Of a stretch of 64,000 bases of DNA, positions 25,821 through 35,634 are shown in pieces. The position numbers and the translations under genes are program-made. The stretch comes from Clostridium sp. 'deep sea' (lineage in GTDB: Bacteria > Bacillota > UBA994 > PWPR01): the NCBI RefSeq assembly GCF_014931565.1, contig NZ_CP063353.1, forward strand, positions 1,116,001-1,180,000, read 5' to 3'. Position 1 is the stretch's first letter; each line of letters opens with the position of its first letter. Under the pieces are notes generated by a model, which saw only the letters and a list, made by a program, of their open reading frames with translations, was not told the origin of the DNA and searched no databases.

Positions 25821-26960
25821 TTATAAAGAAAAAGGTTTTAATAGATAGGTACTTATAGCTAAACTAAGCTCTAAGTAAAAGTCGTTTACCCCAGCTTCAC
25901 ATGTTATTAGTTGCTTTATTTTATTAATACGGTATCTTACAGTATTACTGTGTTGAATTAACTCTTTAGCTGTTAATTTTATGTCTCCGTTATTTTTCAC
26001 ATAACAGATAGCTGTTTTAAGTAGTGTAAAATCATTTTGCAAGTCATATGTTAGTAACGGGGTAATAACTTTTTTGGCATAACTGGTAAGCCATTCATTA
26101 TTTTGCAAAGGTAACAATGCTCTATTTATACCTAAATCATTATAGGAGATTATTTCTAAGTTAAATTTAAATGCATACTCACAGGCATATAAACTTTCAT
26201 TTATAGATTTAGTTAAATCATATAATTGGCTGTAATTGTTACTAACACCTATTACGTAGCTGTTAGTTGTTATTCCTATGTTAGCTAATGAATTTATAAG
26301 ATACTCTACTTTAAAAGCTCTGTTTGCAGTAAATATAGCCAGTACTCCCTCTTTATATGGAATAATAGAGTGAGTATTATGATATTTAACTAGTGAAGTT
26401 GATACTGCTTGACCTGTTAATGAGAGATTTTTATGTGGTTTACAAAACGCTACATAGTGATTATTTTTAAATCCTTTATTTATAGATAGTGCCTGCTGCT
26501 TAATATCATTTTTTTTTAACTTTCCGCACTTTATATCGTTTAGTTTATGTTGCAATGATATAATGCATTGTTTTTCCTTATTAGCATTTAAAACACTCAT
26601 TATTATGTCTTCGTAATAAACCTTACTGTAAATAAAAATTGGAAAAGCATGTTTATTTGCATAGTTTATAATATTTTGAGGCAACTGCCTAAAAAAGATA
26701 TCTTTAATTGCAAGACCACTTACTCTAGCCTTAATTAACTCTTGCACATAAATAAGTAACTGCTCGGGATTTTCTTTAATACCTAAGAAGGTACTTAATA
26801 CAAACTCATTTACCTCAAAACTGTTAATAATCATATCTTGGGTCTCGTGATCAATAATACCAACCTTTTTAACATAATTATGTAAACCCTCTTTGCCAGC
26901 CACTAGTTTAAAACTACTAAACGTTGGTAAATTGAGCATTTCATTTATTGTAATTTGCAT
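25821..26960 (-). CDS. PucR-type transcriptional regulator, paralog 2
   Basis: 379 residues and the same plan as the protein at 22353-23501: sensory domain with LPTFSSFKLVAGKEGLHNYVKKVGIIDHETQDMI, then C-terminal YVKNNGDIKLTAKELIQHSNTVRYRINKI with the helix-turn-helix. Start ATG 26960 with GAGGTG six bases upstream; the frame begins at a GTG at 26969 inside that site. Two paralogs 2.3 kb apart surround the DUF2785 and EamA genes. Effector and target unknown. Confidence 0.88.
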   Translation of the reverse strand: MQITINEMLNLPTFSSFKLVAGKEGLHNYVKKVGIIDHETQDMIINSFEVNEFVLSTFLGIKENPEQLLIYVQELIKARVSGLAIKDIFFRQLPQNIINYANKHAFPIFIYSKVYYEDIIMSVLNANKEKQCIISLQHKLNDIKCGKLKKNDIKQQALSINKGFKNNHYVAFCKPHKNLSLTGQAVSTSLVKYHNTHSIIPYKEGVLAIFTANRAFKVEYLINSLANIGITTNSYVIGVSNNYSQLYDLTKSINESLYACEYAFKFNLEIISYNDLGINRALLPLQNNEWLTSYAKKVITPLLTYDLQNDFTLLKTAICYVKNNGDIKLTAKELIQHSNTVRYRINKIKQLITCEAGVNDFYLELSLAISTYLLKPFSL

Positions 26961-27169
26961 ATTAATCACCTCGTATGTATTGTAGCATATTGATAGATGG
27001 TTTTACTTTCTATCAAGTGTTGCTTCAATAATTATAGTATAATTGATGGTGTTATTGTATGATAATTTGCATAACAAAAAACACTACTATCTCAGCGTTA
27101 TACACAAAAATCTTCCCAAAATATGTTAGCCATATTATGTTTAGGAAGATTTATGCTATTTCTTAATCT
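26961..27169. other. Intergenic region with one hairpin
   Basis: Upstream region of the second pucR-type gene. AAATCTTCC (27108) can pair with GGAAGATTT (27144), a possible terminator or regulatory hairpin. The tandem array starts after it. Confidence 0.4.
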
Positions 27170-28110
27170 AGCTTCAATTCTGTACGCAGAATGTTTTACA
27201 ATCAAAGCGCTAAAAAATACTACTATGCAAAACTATACATAAGGTATGCTGAGGTTAGTATTTTTTTGAGCAACGCCATATTTTATTATCAAAAAAGCAC
27301 TCCCAACATGGAAGTGCCTTTATAACTATTAACTTAAAGATTAGATCTAGGGATTCAGAAATGTTTCAAGATCAAGGCGCATAAAAATTTTTGGGTGAAG
27401 CTATACATGCAGTATGCTGAACTCAGAAATTTTCATAAAACATTTACGGAATTTGACTAAAAAGCACTCCCCTAAAGAAGTGCTCTTAAAACCTAATCTG
27501 CGAAATCTAGTTTAGAATTTCAGAAATGTTTTGCAATCAAGGTGCCACAAAAATACTAGGCGAAGCTATACATGTCGTATGCTGGAGGTTAGTATTTTTT
27601 TGAGCAACGCCATATTTTATTATCAAAAAAGCACTCCCAACATGGAAGTGCCTTTATAACTATTAACTTAAAGATTAGATCTAGGGATTCAGAAATGTTT
27701 CAAGATCAAGGTGCATAAAAATTTTTGGGTGAAGCTATACATGCAGTATGCTGAACTCAGAAATTTTCATAAAACATTTACGGAAGTTGACTAAAAAGCA
27801 CTCCCTAAAGAAGTGCTCTTAAAACCTAATCTGTGAAATCTAGTTTAGAATTTCAGAAATGTTTTGCAATCAAGGTGCCACAAAAATACTAGGCGAAGCT
27901 ATACATGTCGTATGCTGAGGTTAGTATTTTTTTGAGCAACGCCATATTTTATTATCAAAAAAGCACTCCCAACATGGAAGTGCCTTTATAACTATTAACT
28001 TAAAGATTAGATCTAGGGATTCAGAAATGTTTCAAGATCAAGGTGCATAAAAATTTTTGGGTGAAGCTATACATGCAGTATGCTGAACTCAGAAATTTTT
28101 AGGCAACGAC
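27170..28110. repeat. Tandem array of 333-bp units (about 2.8 copies)
   Basis: The marker GCACTCCCAACATGG occurs at 27297, 27631 and 27963, so the unit is 332-334 bp. Each unit holds two hairpin elements (flank TTCAGAAATGTTT, CAAGGCGC or CAAGGTGC, a stem such as AAAAATACTA/TAGTATTTTT, inner GCTATACATG..GTATGC, then GAGCAACGC) and two terminator-like hairpins (GCACTTCC..GGGAGTGC on the minus strand, and GCACTTC..GAGTGC). Copies differ by a few bases only. It lies directly 3' of secF. No coding. Confidence 0.92.
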
Positions 28111-28132
28111 GAGCTTGTGCATTTATGAAGCA

Positions 28133-28993
28133 CTAGGCTGATCTTTTTTTCCAGTCAACCCATATAGGACTGGCAAAGAAAATAGAAGAATATGTTCCGC
28201 TAATAATACCCACAAATAACGCTAAAGCGAATGGTCTTAATGTTGCTCCACCTAAGAACAATAATGAACCAACTGCTAATAGTGTTGTTATTGAGGTGTT
28301 GATTGAGCGTCTCATTGTTTGTTGTAAGCTATAATTAACTGTTTCTTCAATTGGCTCACCACGTTTACGACGTTTTAAGTTTTCTCTGATACGGTCAAAT
28401 ATTACAATAGTATCATTTATTGAGTAACCAACAATTAAAAGAATAGCAGCAACAAAACTACTATTAAGTTCAATTTGTGCAATTGAAAATACTGTTAATA
28501 CCACAATAACATCATGTAATAAAGCTAAAATAGCTGCAATTGCAAACTTAAATTCAAAACGCCAAGTAATATAAATTACCATTAAAAAGTTGGCAATTAA
28601 TAAAGCGAAAAAGGCCTGACGTGCCAATTCCTTACCAAAAATAGGATCAACTAAATCCGCTTTTTCTAAAGTAGACTCAGGATAAGTCTCTCTTAGTTTA
28701 GTTAATAAAGATTGACGGTGATCATCAGATAAAGTTTCGGTCTTTATTTGAACTACATTAGACTCACCAAGTTTTCTAACAACAGGCTCTTGAGTTAAAT
28801 CCATTTCATTAACTATTGCTCTTACATCACCTGTTGGTACATCTTGTTTTAAATCAATCTCTAAAATTGTACCACTTGTAAAGTCTATACCTAGGTTTAG
28901 ACCTCTTACAAATAGTGATCCAATACCAATAATTAAAATAATGGCAGAAAGCAAATAAAACTTTTTACGATTTTTAATAATTTGTAGTTTCAT
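28133..28993 (-). CDS. secF: Protein-export membrane protein SecF
   Basis: 286 residues, six helices with a large outside loop after the first. SecF works with SecD to pull pre-proteins through SecYEG using the ion gradient. Landmarks: GLNLGIDFTSGTILEID after helix 1 and the RND-type segment IVGYSINDTIVIFDRIRENLKRR. The ATG overlaps the secD stop (TAATG), so translation is coupled. The tandem repeat array starts 23 bp after its stop codon. Confidence 0.98.
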   Translation of the reverse strand: MKLQIIKNRKKFYLLSAIILIIGIGSLFVRGLNLGIDFTSGTILEIDLKQDVPTGDVRAIVNEMDLTQEPVVRKLGESNVVQIKTETLSDDHRQSLLTKLRETYPESTLEKADLVDPIFGKELARQAFFALLIANFLMVIYITWRFEFKFAIAAILALLHDVIVVLTVFSIAQIELNSSFVAAILLIVGYSINDTIVIFDRIRENLKRRKRGEPIEETVNYSLQQTMRRSINTSITTLLAVGSLLFLGGATLRPFALALFVGIISGTYSSIFFASPIWVDWKKRSA

Positions 28994-30243
28994 TATTTAA
29001 CTGCCTCCTTTACTCCACCAATTGCTTTTTTAGTTTTAATGAGTCCGCTATTAACTGAAAGCCTTAATAACCATCTGGTTATAAACACAGCTGTTATCAT
29101 ACTTCCTAAGATACTCATTGTTAAAGTAACTGCAAAACCTCTAATTGGACCACTACCAAACCAGTATAAAACTGCTGCGGCTATAAGTGTGGTAATATTT
29201 GAGTCTAAAATTGTAACTATAGCCCGAGAAAAACCAGTTTCAATACCAGAGCGAATTGAGTGACCGTTTCTAATCTCGTCCTTTACTCTTTCAAATATAA
29301 TTATATTTGCATCTACTGCCATACCTATACCAAGTATTAAACCTGCTAAACCTGGTAGGGTGATAGTAGAATTAGTTACTATTAAACCTGCCATAACTAT
29401 TGTCATATAACTTGCTAAAGCAATATCTGCTACTAAACCAAAAGCTCTATAGAAAAATATCATAAAACATAGAACTAAAATAGCACCAATAATTCCAGCT
29501 TTCATACTTGTACTCAAGGAGTCTTGTCCTAATTTTGGACCTATCGCGCGCGTTTCACGAGCTACTAATGGAATAGGCAATGAACCAGAGCGAAGTAATA
29601 GTGCTAACTTACCAGCTTGCTCATCTGTAAACGAGCCAGAAATACTAGCATCTTTACCAACCTCTTGTTCTATTCGAGGTGTTGAAATAGCAACATCATC
29701 AAGAGTAATGTAGAGTAGTTCTCCTACATTTTTGCCTGTAAACTCTTTCATTTTTGCACCAGCTTCATCATTAAAAGTTAAAGCTACATAAGGTTTGCCG
29801 TATTGGTCAAACTTAACTACAGCCTCTTTTAAATCTTTACCAGAAACAATTTGAGTATATTCAACTTGTCCATCAACTACTTTGGCCGATTTAAACTCAA
29901 GCAAAGCAGTTTTTCCTACTAAATCTAAAACCTGTTCTTGATCTTGTACTCCAGGTATTGCAATACGAATTCTATTACCACCCTCAATTGTTATCTCAGG
30001 CTCTTTGGTACCCAGTTGATCAACACGGTTTTGTATGATAGCCTTAGCTTTTTCTAAATCATCTTTGGTCACTGTAACACCATCTGCTACATCGGCCTCT
30101 AACAACACGTATACTCCACCTTCTAGGTCGAGTCCCAAAGCTAATGCATCTTTGTTAAAAATTTCATAATAAACATAAGCTCCTGCACCGCCAATTATGA
30201 CAATTAGCAAAATTAGAGCTATTATGCTTTTAGATGAGCGCAT
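28993..30243 (-). CDS. secD: Protein-export membrane protein SecD
   Basis: 416 residues, six helices with a long periplasmic-side P1 domain. Landmarks: GLDLEGGVYVLLEAD after helix 1, AKAIIQNRVDQLGTKEPEI, and LAGLILGIGMAVDANIIIFERVKDE in helix 4, which carries the conserved aspartate thought to conduct ions. Start ATG 30243, with AGGAG eight bases before it; a GTG at 30270 opens the frame but overlaps this site. Couples to SecF as one operon. Confidence 0.98.
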   Translation of the reverse strand: MRSSKSIIALILLIVIIGGAGAYVYYEIFNKDALALGLDLEGGVYVLLEADVADGVTVTKDDLEKAKAIIQNRVDQLGTKEPEITIEGGNRIRIAIPGVQDQEQVLDLVGKTALLEFKSAKVVDGQVEYTQIVSGKDLKEAVVKFDQYGKPYVALTFNDEAGAKMKEFTGKNVGELLYITLDDVAISTPRIEQEVGKDASISGSFTDEQAGKLALLLRSGSLPIPLVARETRAIGPKLGQDSLSTSMKAGIIGAILVLCFMIFFYRAFGLVADIALASYMTIVMAGLIVTNSTITLPGLAGLILGIGMAVDANIIIFERVKDEIRNGHSIRSGIETGFSRAIVTILDSNITTLIAAAVLYWFGSGPIRGFAVTLTMSILGSMITAVFITRWLLRLSVNSGLIKTKKAIGGVKEAVK

Positions 30244-30345
30244 TTCATCTTCTCCTCTCCGTACATACACATCCTTAACATTATAACCTGACCCATTTTA
30301 TGGTGTCAATGAATGATTACTACTTATCACATACTTATAACAAAC

Positions 30346-31017
30346 TTATAATAGCTGGTATTTGTTTATAACTAAATTAAACCTTGCATTTAGAAACTCA
30401 GCAGCCCTTCTACACATTACCATACGGGTTAAAAAAATCTCAAAGTATTCCATTACCTGTGATATTGACGTGTCTATATTAATATCTAAAACAATGTGGT
30501 TTCCGTCTTTATCATTTTTTACTATTAATGCGGACTTTTGAGATGCAAAGTTTACCCTATCATGAATATCAAATGTCGACTTATCTCTATTACGTACTCG
30601 TGAACGATGTACATCTGATTTATCAGCTAAAATTAAAGCGGCAGATACTTCACTTATAATTTGGCCATTTGTTTCTTCATGGTTGCCGATAGCTGATACA
30701 ATTGTGGCTACTTCATCGTAAGGCATTTTTAAATCCTCAAGGATTCTCATAGCTATAATAGCTCCTGTTTGTCCATGTTCATCTCTACTAACAAAGTTAC
30801 CAATATCATGTAAGTAACCTGCTATTTCTGCCAGTTCACAGGTTCGTTTAGGGTACTTTAGCTCGTGCAAAATATTATAGGCAATTTTACTAACAACACC
30901 AGCATGGCGTAAACCATGATCGGTATAGCCTTTTACACCCAAAAACTCATTTCCTTTTTCTAAGTAAACCTTTACTTGATCAAGGTTTTTTATGTCTTCT
31001 AATACATATTGATTCAA
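30346..31017 (-). CDS. HD-domain phosphohydrolase
   Basis: 223 residues. Metal ligands of an HD domain are present: GLRHAGVVSKIA (about residues 35-46), then YLHDIGN with HD (about 68-74), and later ALILADKSDVHRSRVRNRD. The IGNHEE segment between them is also conserved in this group. It hydrolyses a phosphoester, probably of a nucleotide or of a signalling nucleotide; substrate unknown. TTG start at 31017 with GGAGG seven bases upstream. Single gene between secD and a 400-bp gap. Confidence 0.85.
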   Translation of the reverse strand: MNQYVLEDIKNLDQVKVYLEKGNEFLGVKGYTDHGLRHAGVVSKIAYNILHELKYPKRTCELAEIAGYLHDIGNFVSRDEHGQTGAIIAMRILEDLKMPYDEVATIVSAIGNHEETNGQIISEVSAALILADKSDVHRSRVRNRDKSTFDIHDRVNFASQKSALIVKNDKDGNHIVLDINIDTSISQVMEYFEIFLTRMVMCRRAAEFLNARFNLVINKYQLL

Positions 31018-31418
31018 CTTTAAACCTCCAATATATGATTTAACTAATTTAAAATTAGCTTATTTAAACTATATTAGTTATTAAACACTTACCTATATTA
31101 TCATTAATACCCGTTTACTATAGTCTCTAATAACCACAAAATGTTCCTAAATATCTAACTTTTAATTAATATCGATATTAAAAAATTACAGCATTTAACA
31201 TTATACCATGCTCTTTTAAATCTTACATTAAAAAATTAAAAATACTCTAAAGTACTTTAGTAGGTAATTTAAATAAGTTATTTTTAACTTATTTGATTTG
31301 CATTCTTAAAAAAAAGCCTACATTATATTTACTTAAAATAAATTATTACAGGCTTCATGTTTTATATGTTAGCTACTGTGGTATAATTATAATACATTTA
31401 TATTGGAGGTAAATGGCA
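31018..31418. other. AT-rich intergenic region with two perfect palindromes
   Basis: Contains CTAAAGTACTTTAG (31247-31260), a perfect 14-bp palindrome, and a hairpin AAATAAGTTA-TTTT-TAACTTATTT (31271-31294). TATAAT at 31382-31387 may be the -10 for the UPF0182 gene; no good -35 is seen. One of the palindromes may be an operator. Confidence 0.45.
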
Positions 31419-34208
31419 ATGCGAAAACGATTAATAGCAATAATTGCGACAGTTTTCATTATAATCGCTGTGCTGTTTCAATTTTTAGCCTTATATACTG
31501 ATTGGGTATGGTTTCATTCAATCAACTTCGGTAGCATTTTTACCAGAACTCTGTTCTTAAAAGTGTTATCTGGGGCTACTATTGGCCTAATAGTCTTTAT
31601 TATTATCTACATAAATTTGTCGATAGCAAGAAAACTCTTAGCCAAAACACCATCACATAACGATTTTTCAGAAGATAACATTGAGTTTCTTAAAAAAAGA
31701 CTTACAACTGCAGATTATATAACAGAATTTGTTAAAGGAAAATATGCCAAAATCATTATCTTGTTAGCATCACTTTTCTTTGGCATTGCAGCAGGTATAT
31801 CTGGTAGTCAAAGCTGGATGCAATTTGCCCAGTTTTTAAATGCGACACCATTTGGAATAGCAGATCCAATCTTTGGAACCGATATTGGATACTACATATT
31901 TAAATTGCCTTTCTTTTTAACAATAAATAAAACACTTGTAAGTATCTCATTTATTGCTGCTATCGGTGTGGCTGCAATCTACTACTTTGTAGGCCTTTTT
32001 CAAAAGTTTCAATCACACCCTGGCTCAGAGCGTACTTTTAATAGTGCTATAAGCCATTTATCTATTATTGGCGCATTTGCACTTTTATTAAAAGGACTTG
32101 GTTACAAACTTAGTGCAGATCAGTTAATGTATTCTCCTCGAGGGGTTGCCTTTGGTGCAAGTTATACAGACTTATATGCTTCTAGGCCAATTTATTTTTT
32201 ACTTATTTTCATGGCAATTATTGGTGCAGTTATATTTTTAGCTAATATTAAACTTAAACGTGTACGTTTACTTGTTATTGTACCCGTAGTTTTAATTGCC
32301 TTTAGTACCATTGTAGGTAGTATATATCCATCTATAATACAATCTTTTGTGGTTAAACCAAACGAACTCGAAAAAGAGTCACCTTATATTGAAAACAATA
32401 TAACCTTTACTCGACAGGCTTATGGTTTATCTAATATGGCTGAAAAGTATTTTCCTGCTACCACAAACTTAACTAAAAAGGACTTAGACAATAATCTAAA
32501 TACTATTGACAATATTCGTTTACACGACCTTAGACCATTAATTGATACCTATAATCAGATTGAAGCGATTCGTCCTTACTACGACTTTCTTGATGTAGAT
32601 ATAGATCGCTATATGATTAATGGGGAGTTACGTCAGTTAATGCTTAGTCCTCGTGAGCTTAATATTGAAAAGCTTGAGGGTTCAGCAAAAACATGGATTA
32701 ATACTCACTTAAAATATACCCATGGACAAGGTGCTGTTGTTTCACCTGTAAATGAGGCTTCTGCTCAAGGTTTGCCAACATTTATGGTACACCAGATACC
32801 ACCAAAGTCTTACTCGGAAGACATTGAAATTGAACAACCCGATATTTATTTTGGTGAGCAAACAGATCATTACATTATTACAAATACGGACACACCTGAA
32901 ATTGATTTTACTAGTGCTGACGGTCCTATAACAACTTACTATACCGGCAGTGATGGTATTAAGCTTAATTTCTTAAATAAACTACTATATAGTGCAAGAC
33001 TTAATACTCTTAAACTTGTTCTCAATCAAGACATTAATAGTGAAAGTAAACTTTTAATAAACCGTAATATTAAGGATAGAGTTTCAAAAATTGCTCCATT
33101 TTTACTTTATGATTCTGATCCTTATCTAGTTATTAATGATAAAAAGCTATACTGGATGATAGATGCTTATACTTATACTAAGTATTATCCATATTCACAA
33201 CCATATCAAGATGGTTTAAACTATATTAATAACTCAGTTAAAGTTGTTATAGATGCCTATAATGGAACAACCAATTTTTATATGTATAAAAACAAAGATC
33301 CATTAGTTGAAACATATAATAAAATATTCCCTGGCTTATTTACAGATATAAGTAATATGCCAGCTGGACTTAAACAACATGTTAGGTATCCGGAAACTTT
33401 ATTTAAGGTGCAGTCTCAAATGTTACTGCATTATCATATGACTGATGTTAATACCTTCTTTTATAAAGATGATGCCTGGAAAGTAGCCAACGAGGTTTAT
33501 TCACAGAGTGGTCAGGTTCAAGTTGATCCTACCTACTTGTTAATGCGTTTGCCAGACGAAGATAAAGAAGAATTTATTTTAATGCTTCCTTTTACTCCAG
33601 CTGAACGCAATAACTTAGTTGCACTTATGGCAGCACGTATGGATAATGAGCATTATGGAGAGTTAGTTCTCTATCAGTTACCCCGACAAGAGTTTATAAA
33701 TGGTACTCTAAACATAGAGAATCGTATTGACCAAGATACTGAAATATCTCAGCAATTAACTCTTTGGTCACAGCAAGGCTCGGGGGTAATAAGAGGTAAT
33801 ATGTTGGTTATACCAATAGAACAATCTTTACTTTATGTTGAACCTATTTATCTTAAAGCTAGCGCTCAGGGTTTGCCAGAGCTTAAACGAATAGTTGTAG
33901 CTTATGGTGATGTATTGGTTATGGAAAAAACCTTAGATGAAGCATTACTTAGAATATTTGGGGAAGGCAAAAAACCCGATATTCCTGAACCACCAATTGA
34001 GGGTTATGACACCATTAAAGAGCTAGCAACATATGCAAAACAGCTCTACGCAAAAATGAATAGTGCCTCTCAAGCAGGTAATTGGGCTGAATATGGTAAG
34101 CACTTAGAAGAACTAAGTAAGGTATTGGCACAATTAGAAAGCAAAGCTAACGAAATTGCCCCAACTGCACCTGTTTTACCAGATACTCCAGATCAACCTA
34201 CGGAATAA
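31419..34208 (+). CDS. UPF0182 family membrane protein
   Basis: 929 residues. About seven helices in the first 320 residues (for example LIAIIATVFIIIAVLFQFLALYTDWVWF), followed by a very large outside region that contains the family segments NELEKESPYIENNITFTRQAYGL, YYDFLDVDIDRYMINGE and GYYIFKLPFF in the membrane part. COG1615 members are widespread in Firmicutes and actinobacteria, with no established function. The start is at ATG 31419 because GGAGG is nine bases away; the earlier ATG at 31413 is only three bases from it. The C-terminal 70 residues form a helical, Glu/Lys-rich end and a Pro-rich tip. Confidence 0.95.
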   Translation: MRKRLIAIIATVFIIIAVLFQFLALYTDWVWFHSINFGSIFTRTLFLKVLSGATIGLIVFIIIYINLSIARKLLAKTPSHNDFSEDNIEFLKKRLTTADYITEFVKGKYAKIIILLASLFFGIAAGISGSQSWMQFAQFLNATPFGIADPIFGTDIGYYIFKLPFFLTINKTLVSISFIAAIGVAAIYYFVGLFQKFQSHPGSERTFNSAISHLSIIGAFALLLKGLGYKLSADQLMYSPRGVAFGASYTDLYASRPIYFLLIFMAIIGAVIFLANIKLKRVRLLVIVPVVLIAFSTIVGSIYPSIIQSFVVKPNELEKESPYIENNITFTRQAYGLSNMAEKYFPATTNLTKKDLDNNLNTIDNIRLHDLRPLIDTYNQIEAIRPYYDFLDVDIDRYMINGELRQLMLSPRELNIEKLEGSAKTWINTHLKYTHGQGAVVSPVNEASAQGLPTFMVHQIPPKSYSEDIEIEQPDIYFGEQTDHYIITNTDTPEIDFTSADGPITTYYTGSDGIKLNFLNKLLYSARLNTLKLVLNQDINSESKLLINRNIKDRVSKIAPFLLYDSDPYLVINDKKLYWMIDAYTYTKYYPYSQPYQDGLNYINNSVKVVIDAYNGTTNFYMYKNKDPLVETYNKIFPGLFTDISNMPAGLKQHVRYPETLFKVQSQMLLHYHMTDVNTFFYKDDAWKVANEVYSQSGQVQVDPTYLLMRLPDEDKEEFILMLPFTPAERNNLVALMAARMDNEHYGELVLYQLPRQEFINGTLNIENRIDQDTEISQQLTLWSQQGSGVIRGNMLVIPIEQSLLYVEPIYLKASAQGLPELKRIVVAYGDVLVMEKTLDEALLRIFGEGKKPDIPEPPIEGYDTIKELATYAKQLYAKMNSASQAGNWAEYGKHLEELSKVLAQLESKANEIAPTAPVLPDTPDQPTE

Positions 34209-34222
34209 AAATTAATAAAACT

Positions 34223-34248
34223 AAAAAGGGGGTAACCCCTTTTTTTGT
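34223..34248 (+). terminator. Terminator after UPF0182 gene
   Basis: AAAAGGGG, loop GTAA, CCCCTTTT, followed by more T. 15 bases after the stop codon. Confidence 0.9.
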
Positions 34249-34324
34249 TTCAGTTAAAAGTTTAATAGCTAAATTATTAATATATTTTAGGTTTATTAAA
34301 ATAAGGCATGATAATCTAACAAAT

Positions 34325-34372
34325 AAAAAAAGCTGTATTTTAGCAATAACTTACTAAAATACAGCTTCTTCG
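34325..34372 (-). terminator. Terminator of the CBS-domain gene
   Basis: On the minus strand AAGCTGTATTTTAG pairs with CTAAAATACAGCTT, followed by a T run. 23 bp after the stop codon. Confidence 0.9.
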
Positions 34373-34394
34373 TTTTTAATTTGTTGTGAGTAAA

Positions 34395-34799
34395 TTACTT
34401 TTTAAACTTTTCATAGAAGAATTGTAATATTGTTTTTCTTGTTACTATACCTATATATGTACCCTGGTCATCAACCACAGGTACAAAGTTTTGATTAGTT
34501 GCTAACTCAAGTAACTCTTCTATCTCTGCGTGCACAGGAACTGATTTGTTCTGTACTCTTCTTACAACTGCCATTATTGAAGCATCTTCTAACATAAATA
34601 AATCGGGAAAGTCTTTTTGTTTTAGGTACCATAATAAATCTCCTTCTGTTATAGTACCAACGTATTTTCCGCCTTCATCAATTATAGGTACTGCTGTATA
34701 ACTATGATGCTCCATTTTTTCAAGCGTTTGTCTTACAGACGATTCAGTTGAAATGTAAATAGTTTCACTCTTTGGCTTGAGAAAAAATGCGATATTCAA
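34395..34799 (-). CDS. CBS-domain protein
   Basis: 134 residues made of two CBS motifs and nothing else: YTAVPIIDEGGKYVGTITEGDLLWYL (about 35-60) and FVPVVDDQGTYIGIVTRKTILQFF (about 105-129). Such pairs form a Bateman module that binds adenine nucleotides and usually senses energy state. Stand-alone members have no known partner. TTG start at 34799 with GGAG eight bases before. Own terminator. Confidence 0.93.
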   Translation of the reverse strand: MNIAFFLKPKSETIYISTESSVRQTLEKMEHHSYTAVPIIDEGGKYVGTITEGDLLWYLKQKDFPDLFMLEDASIMAVVRRVQNKSVPVHAEIEELLELATNQNFVPVVDDQGTYIGIVTRKTILQFFYEKFKK

Positions 34800-34916
34800 T
34801 ATGGTAACTCCTTTTTTCTATTTACAATTCTATTATAAAAGGCATTTGATGAATTGTTAAGAGGTAAATTTAGATTTTATCAGCTAAATAGTGTTATAAT
34901 ATCCTTAGGTGATACT

Positions 34917-35219
34917 ATGATTGTTAGATTATTTGCACAGGTTTGGAATCTATTACGTAATAAAAGTGTTAAATTTACAACAAAATTAATATACCTGCTA
35001 TTAGTTGGAACATATACCTTGGCTCCTGACCTATTACCATTTTTACCATTCGACGATTTAGTAGTAATTTGGATAGGGAGTAAGATATTTGTAAATATAG
35101 CTAATAAAGAAGCAGGTGTTAAAAAAAACAACAATATATTTGATATATTTAAAAACCGTAAAAAATATGACATTGATGCTGAGGGCGAATTTGTTGATGA
35201 AGATGAAAAGAATAAATGA
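34917..35219 (+). CDS. YkvA-like protein (DUF1232)
   Basis: 100 residues. The stretch TKLIYLLLVGTYTLAPDLLPFLPFDDLVVIW (about residues 20-50) is the DUF1232 signature: a short hydrophobic region with P-D-L-L-P and D-D-L-V. The C-terminal third is highly charged. Function unknown; the family is associated with membranes. Start ATG 34917 after AGGTG; an earlier in-frame TTG at 34854 lies in promoter sequence (TATAAT at 34895). Followed by modular hairpins. Confidence 0.85.
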   Translation: MIVRLFAQVWNLLRNKSVKFTTKLIYLLLVGTYTLAPDLLPFLPFDDLVVIWIGSKIFVNIANKEAGVKKNNNIFDIFKNRKKYDIDAEGEFVDEDEKNK

Positions 35220-35244
35220 ATTTTGGACTGGTCCCTTAGACTTC

Positions 35245-35325
35245 ATGGGGTGAGCTGTAAATTCATTACTGCGGAGTGGGTATGCCTAACGGCATACGGT
35301 TTGGGCTGTCGCGGAATTCATCATG
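35245..35325 (+). repeat. Modular variable-hairpin repeat, locus 2
   Basis: Linker GGGGTGA, hairpin around GCTGTAAATTCATTACTGC; linker GGAGTGG, hairpin GTATGCC-TAAC-GGCATAC; terminal linker GGTTTGG then GCTGTCGCGG. The GTATGCC stem also occurs in locus 4 and the GGTTTGGGCT end also in locus 3. It lies 25 bp after the YkvA-like gene. Confidence 0.7.
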
Positions 35326-35516
35326 TTATTGGTTAATTCAAACTGTATTTTTTCGATTTACTTTAAAGCATAGACAAACATGAAATGTAAGGGCGCTCAA
35401 TTGGCGTCCTTTTTGTATTAAGAAAACCTATATAAAAAATGCGATTGTTCGCCTGTTTTGGTTACTAGGAAACCTATTATAAAAAACTCCCCCAAACGTC
35501 TGGCTATCCTCATGGT

Positions 35517-35612
35517 GGGGTCTGACCTCTTTTACATAAGCTTAGATTAACTTGTTTAGTTTTTCTGTATTTAAAAAGGCTATATATCTTAATAAGCAAG
35601 AGGTCTGACCCC
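35517..35612. mobile_element. 96-bp MITE-like element with inverted ends
   Basis: Left end GGGGTCTGACCTCTT (35517-35531) is matched at the right by AAGAGGTCTGACCCC (35598-35612), the reverse complement except one central base. The interior is AT-rich and does not code. Ends of the GGGGTCAGACC type are known from REP/RAYT-related and other small elements; no transposase is in the window. Confidence 0.6.
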
Positions 35613-35634
35613 TGTTATAATTAAAACATAAGGC

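Noticed and set aside
27170-28110. CRISPR array
   Set aside because: The units are more than 300 bp, not short direct repeats with unique spacers; no cas gene is in the window.
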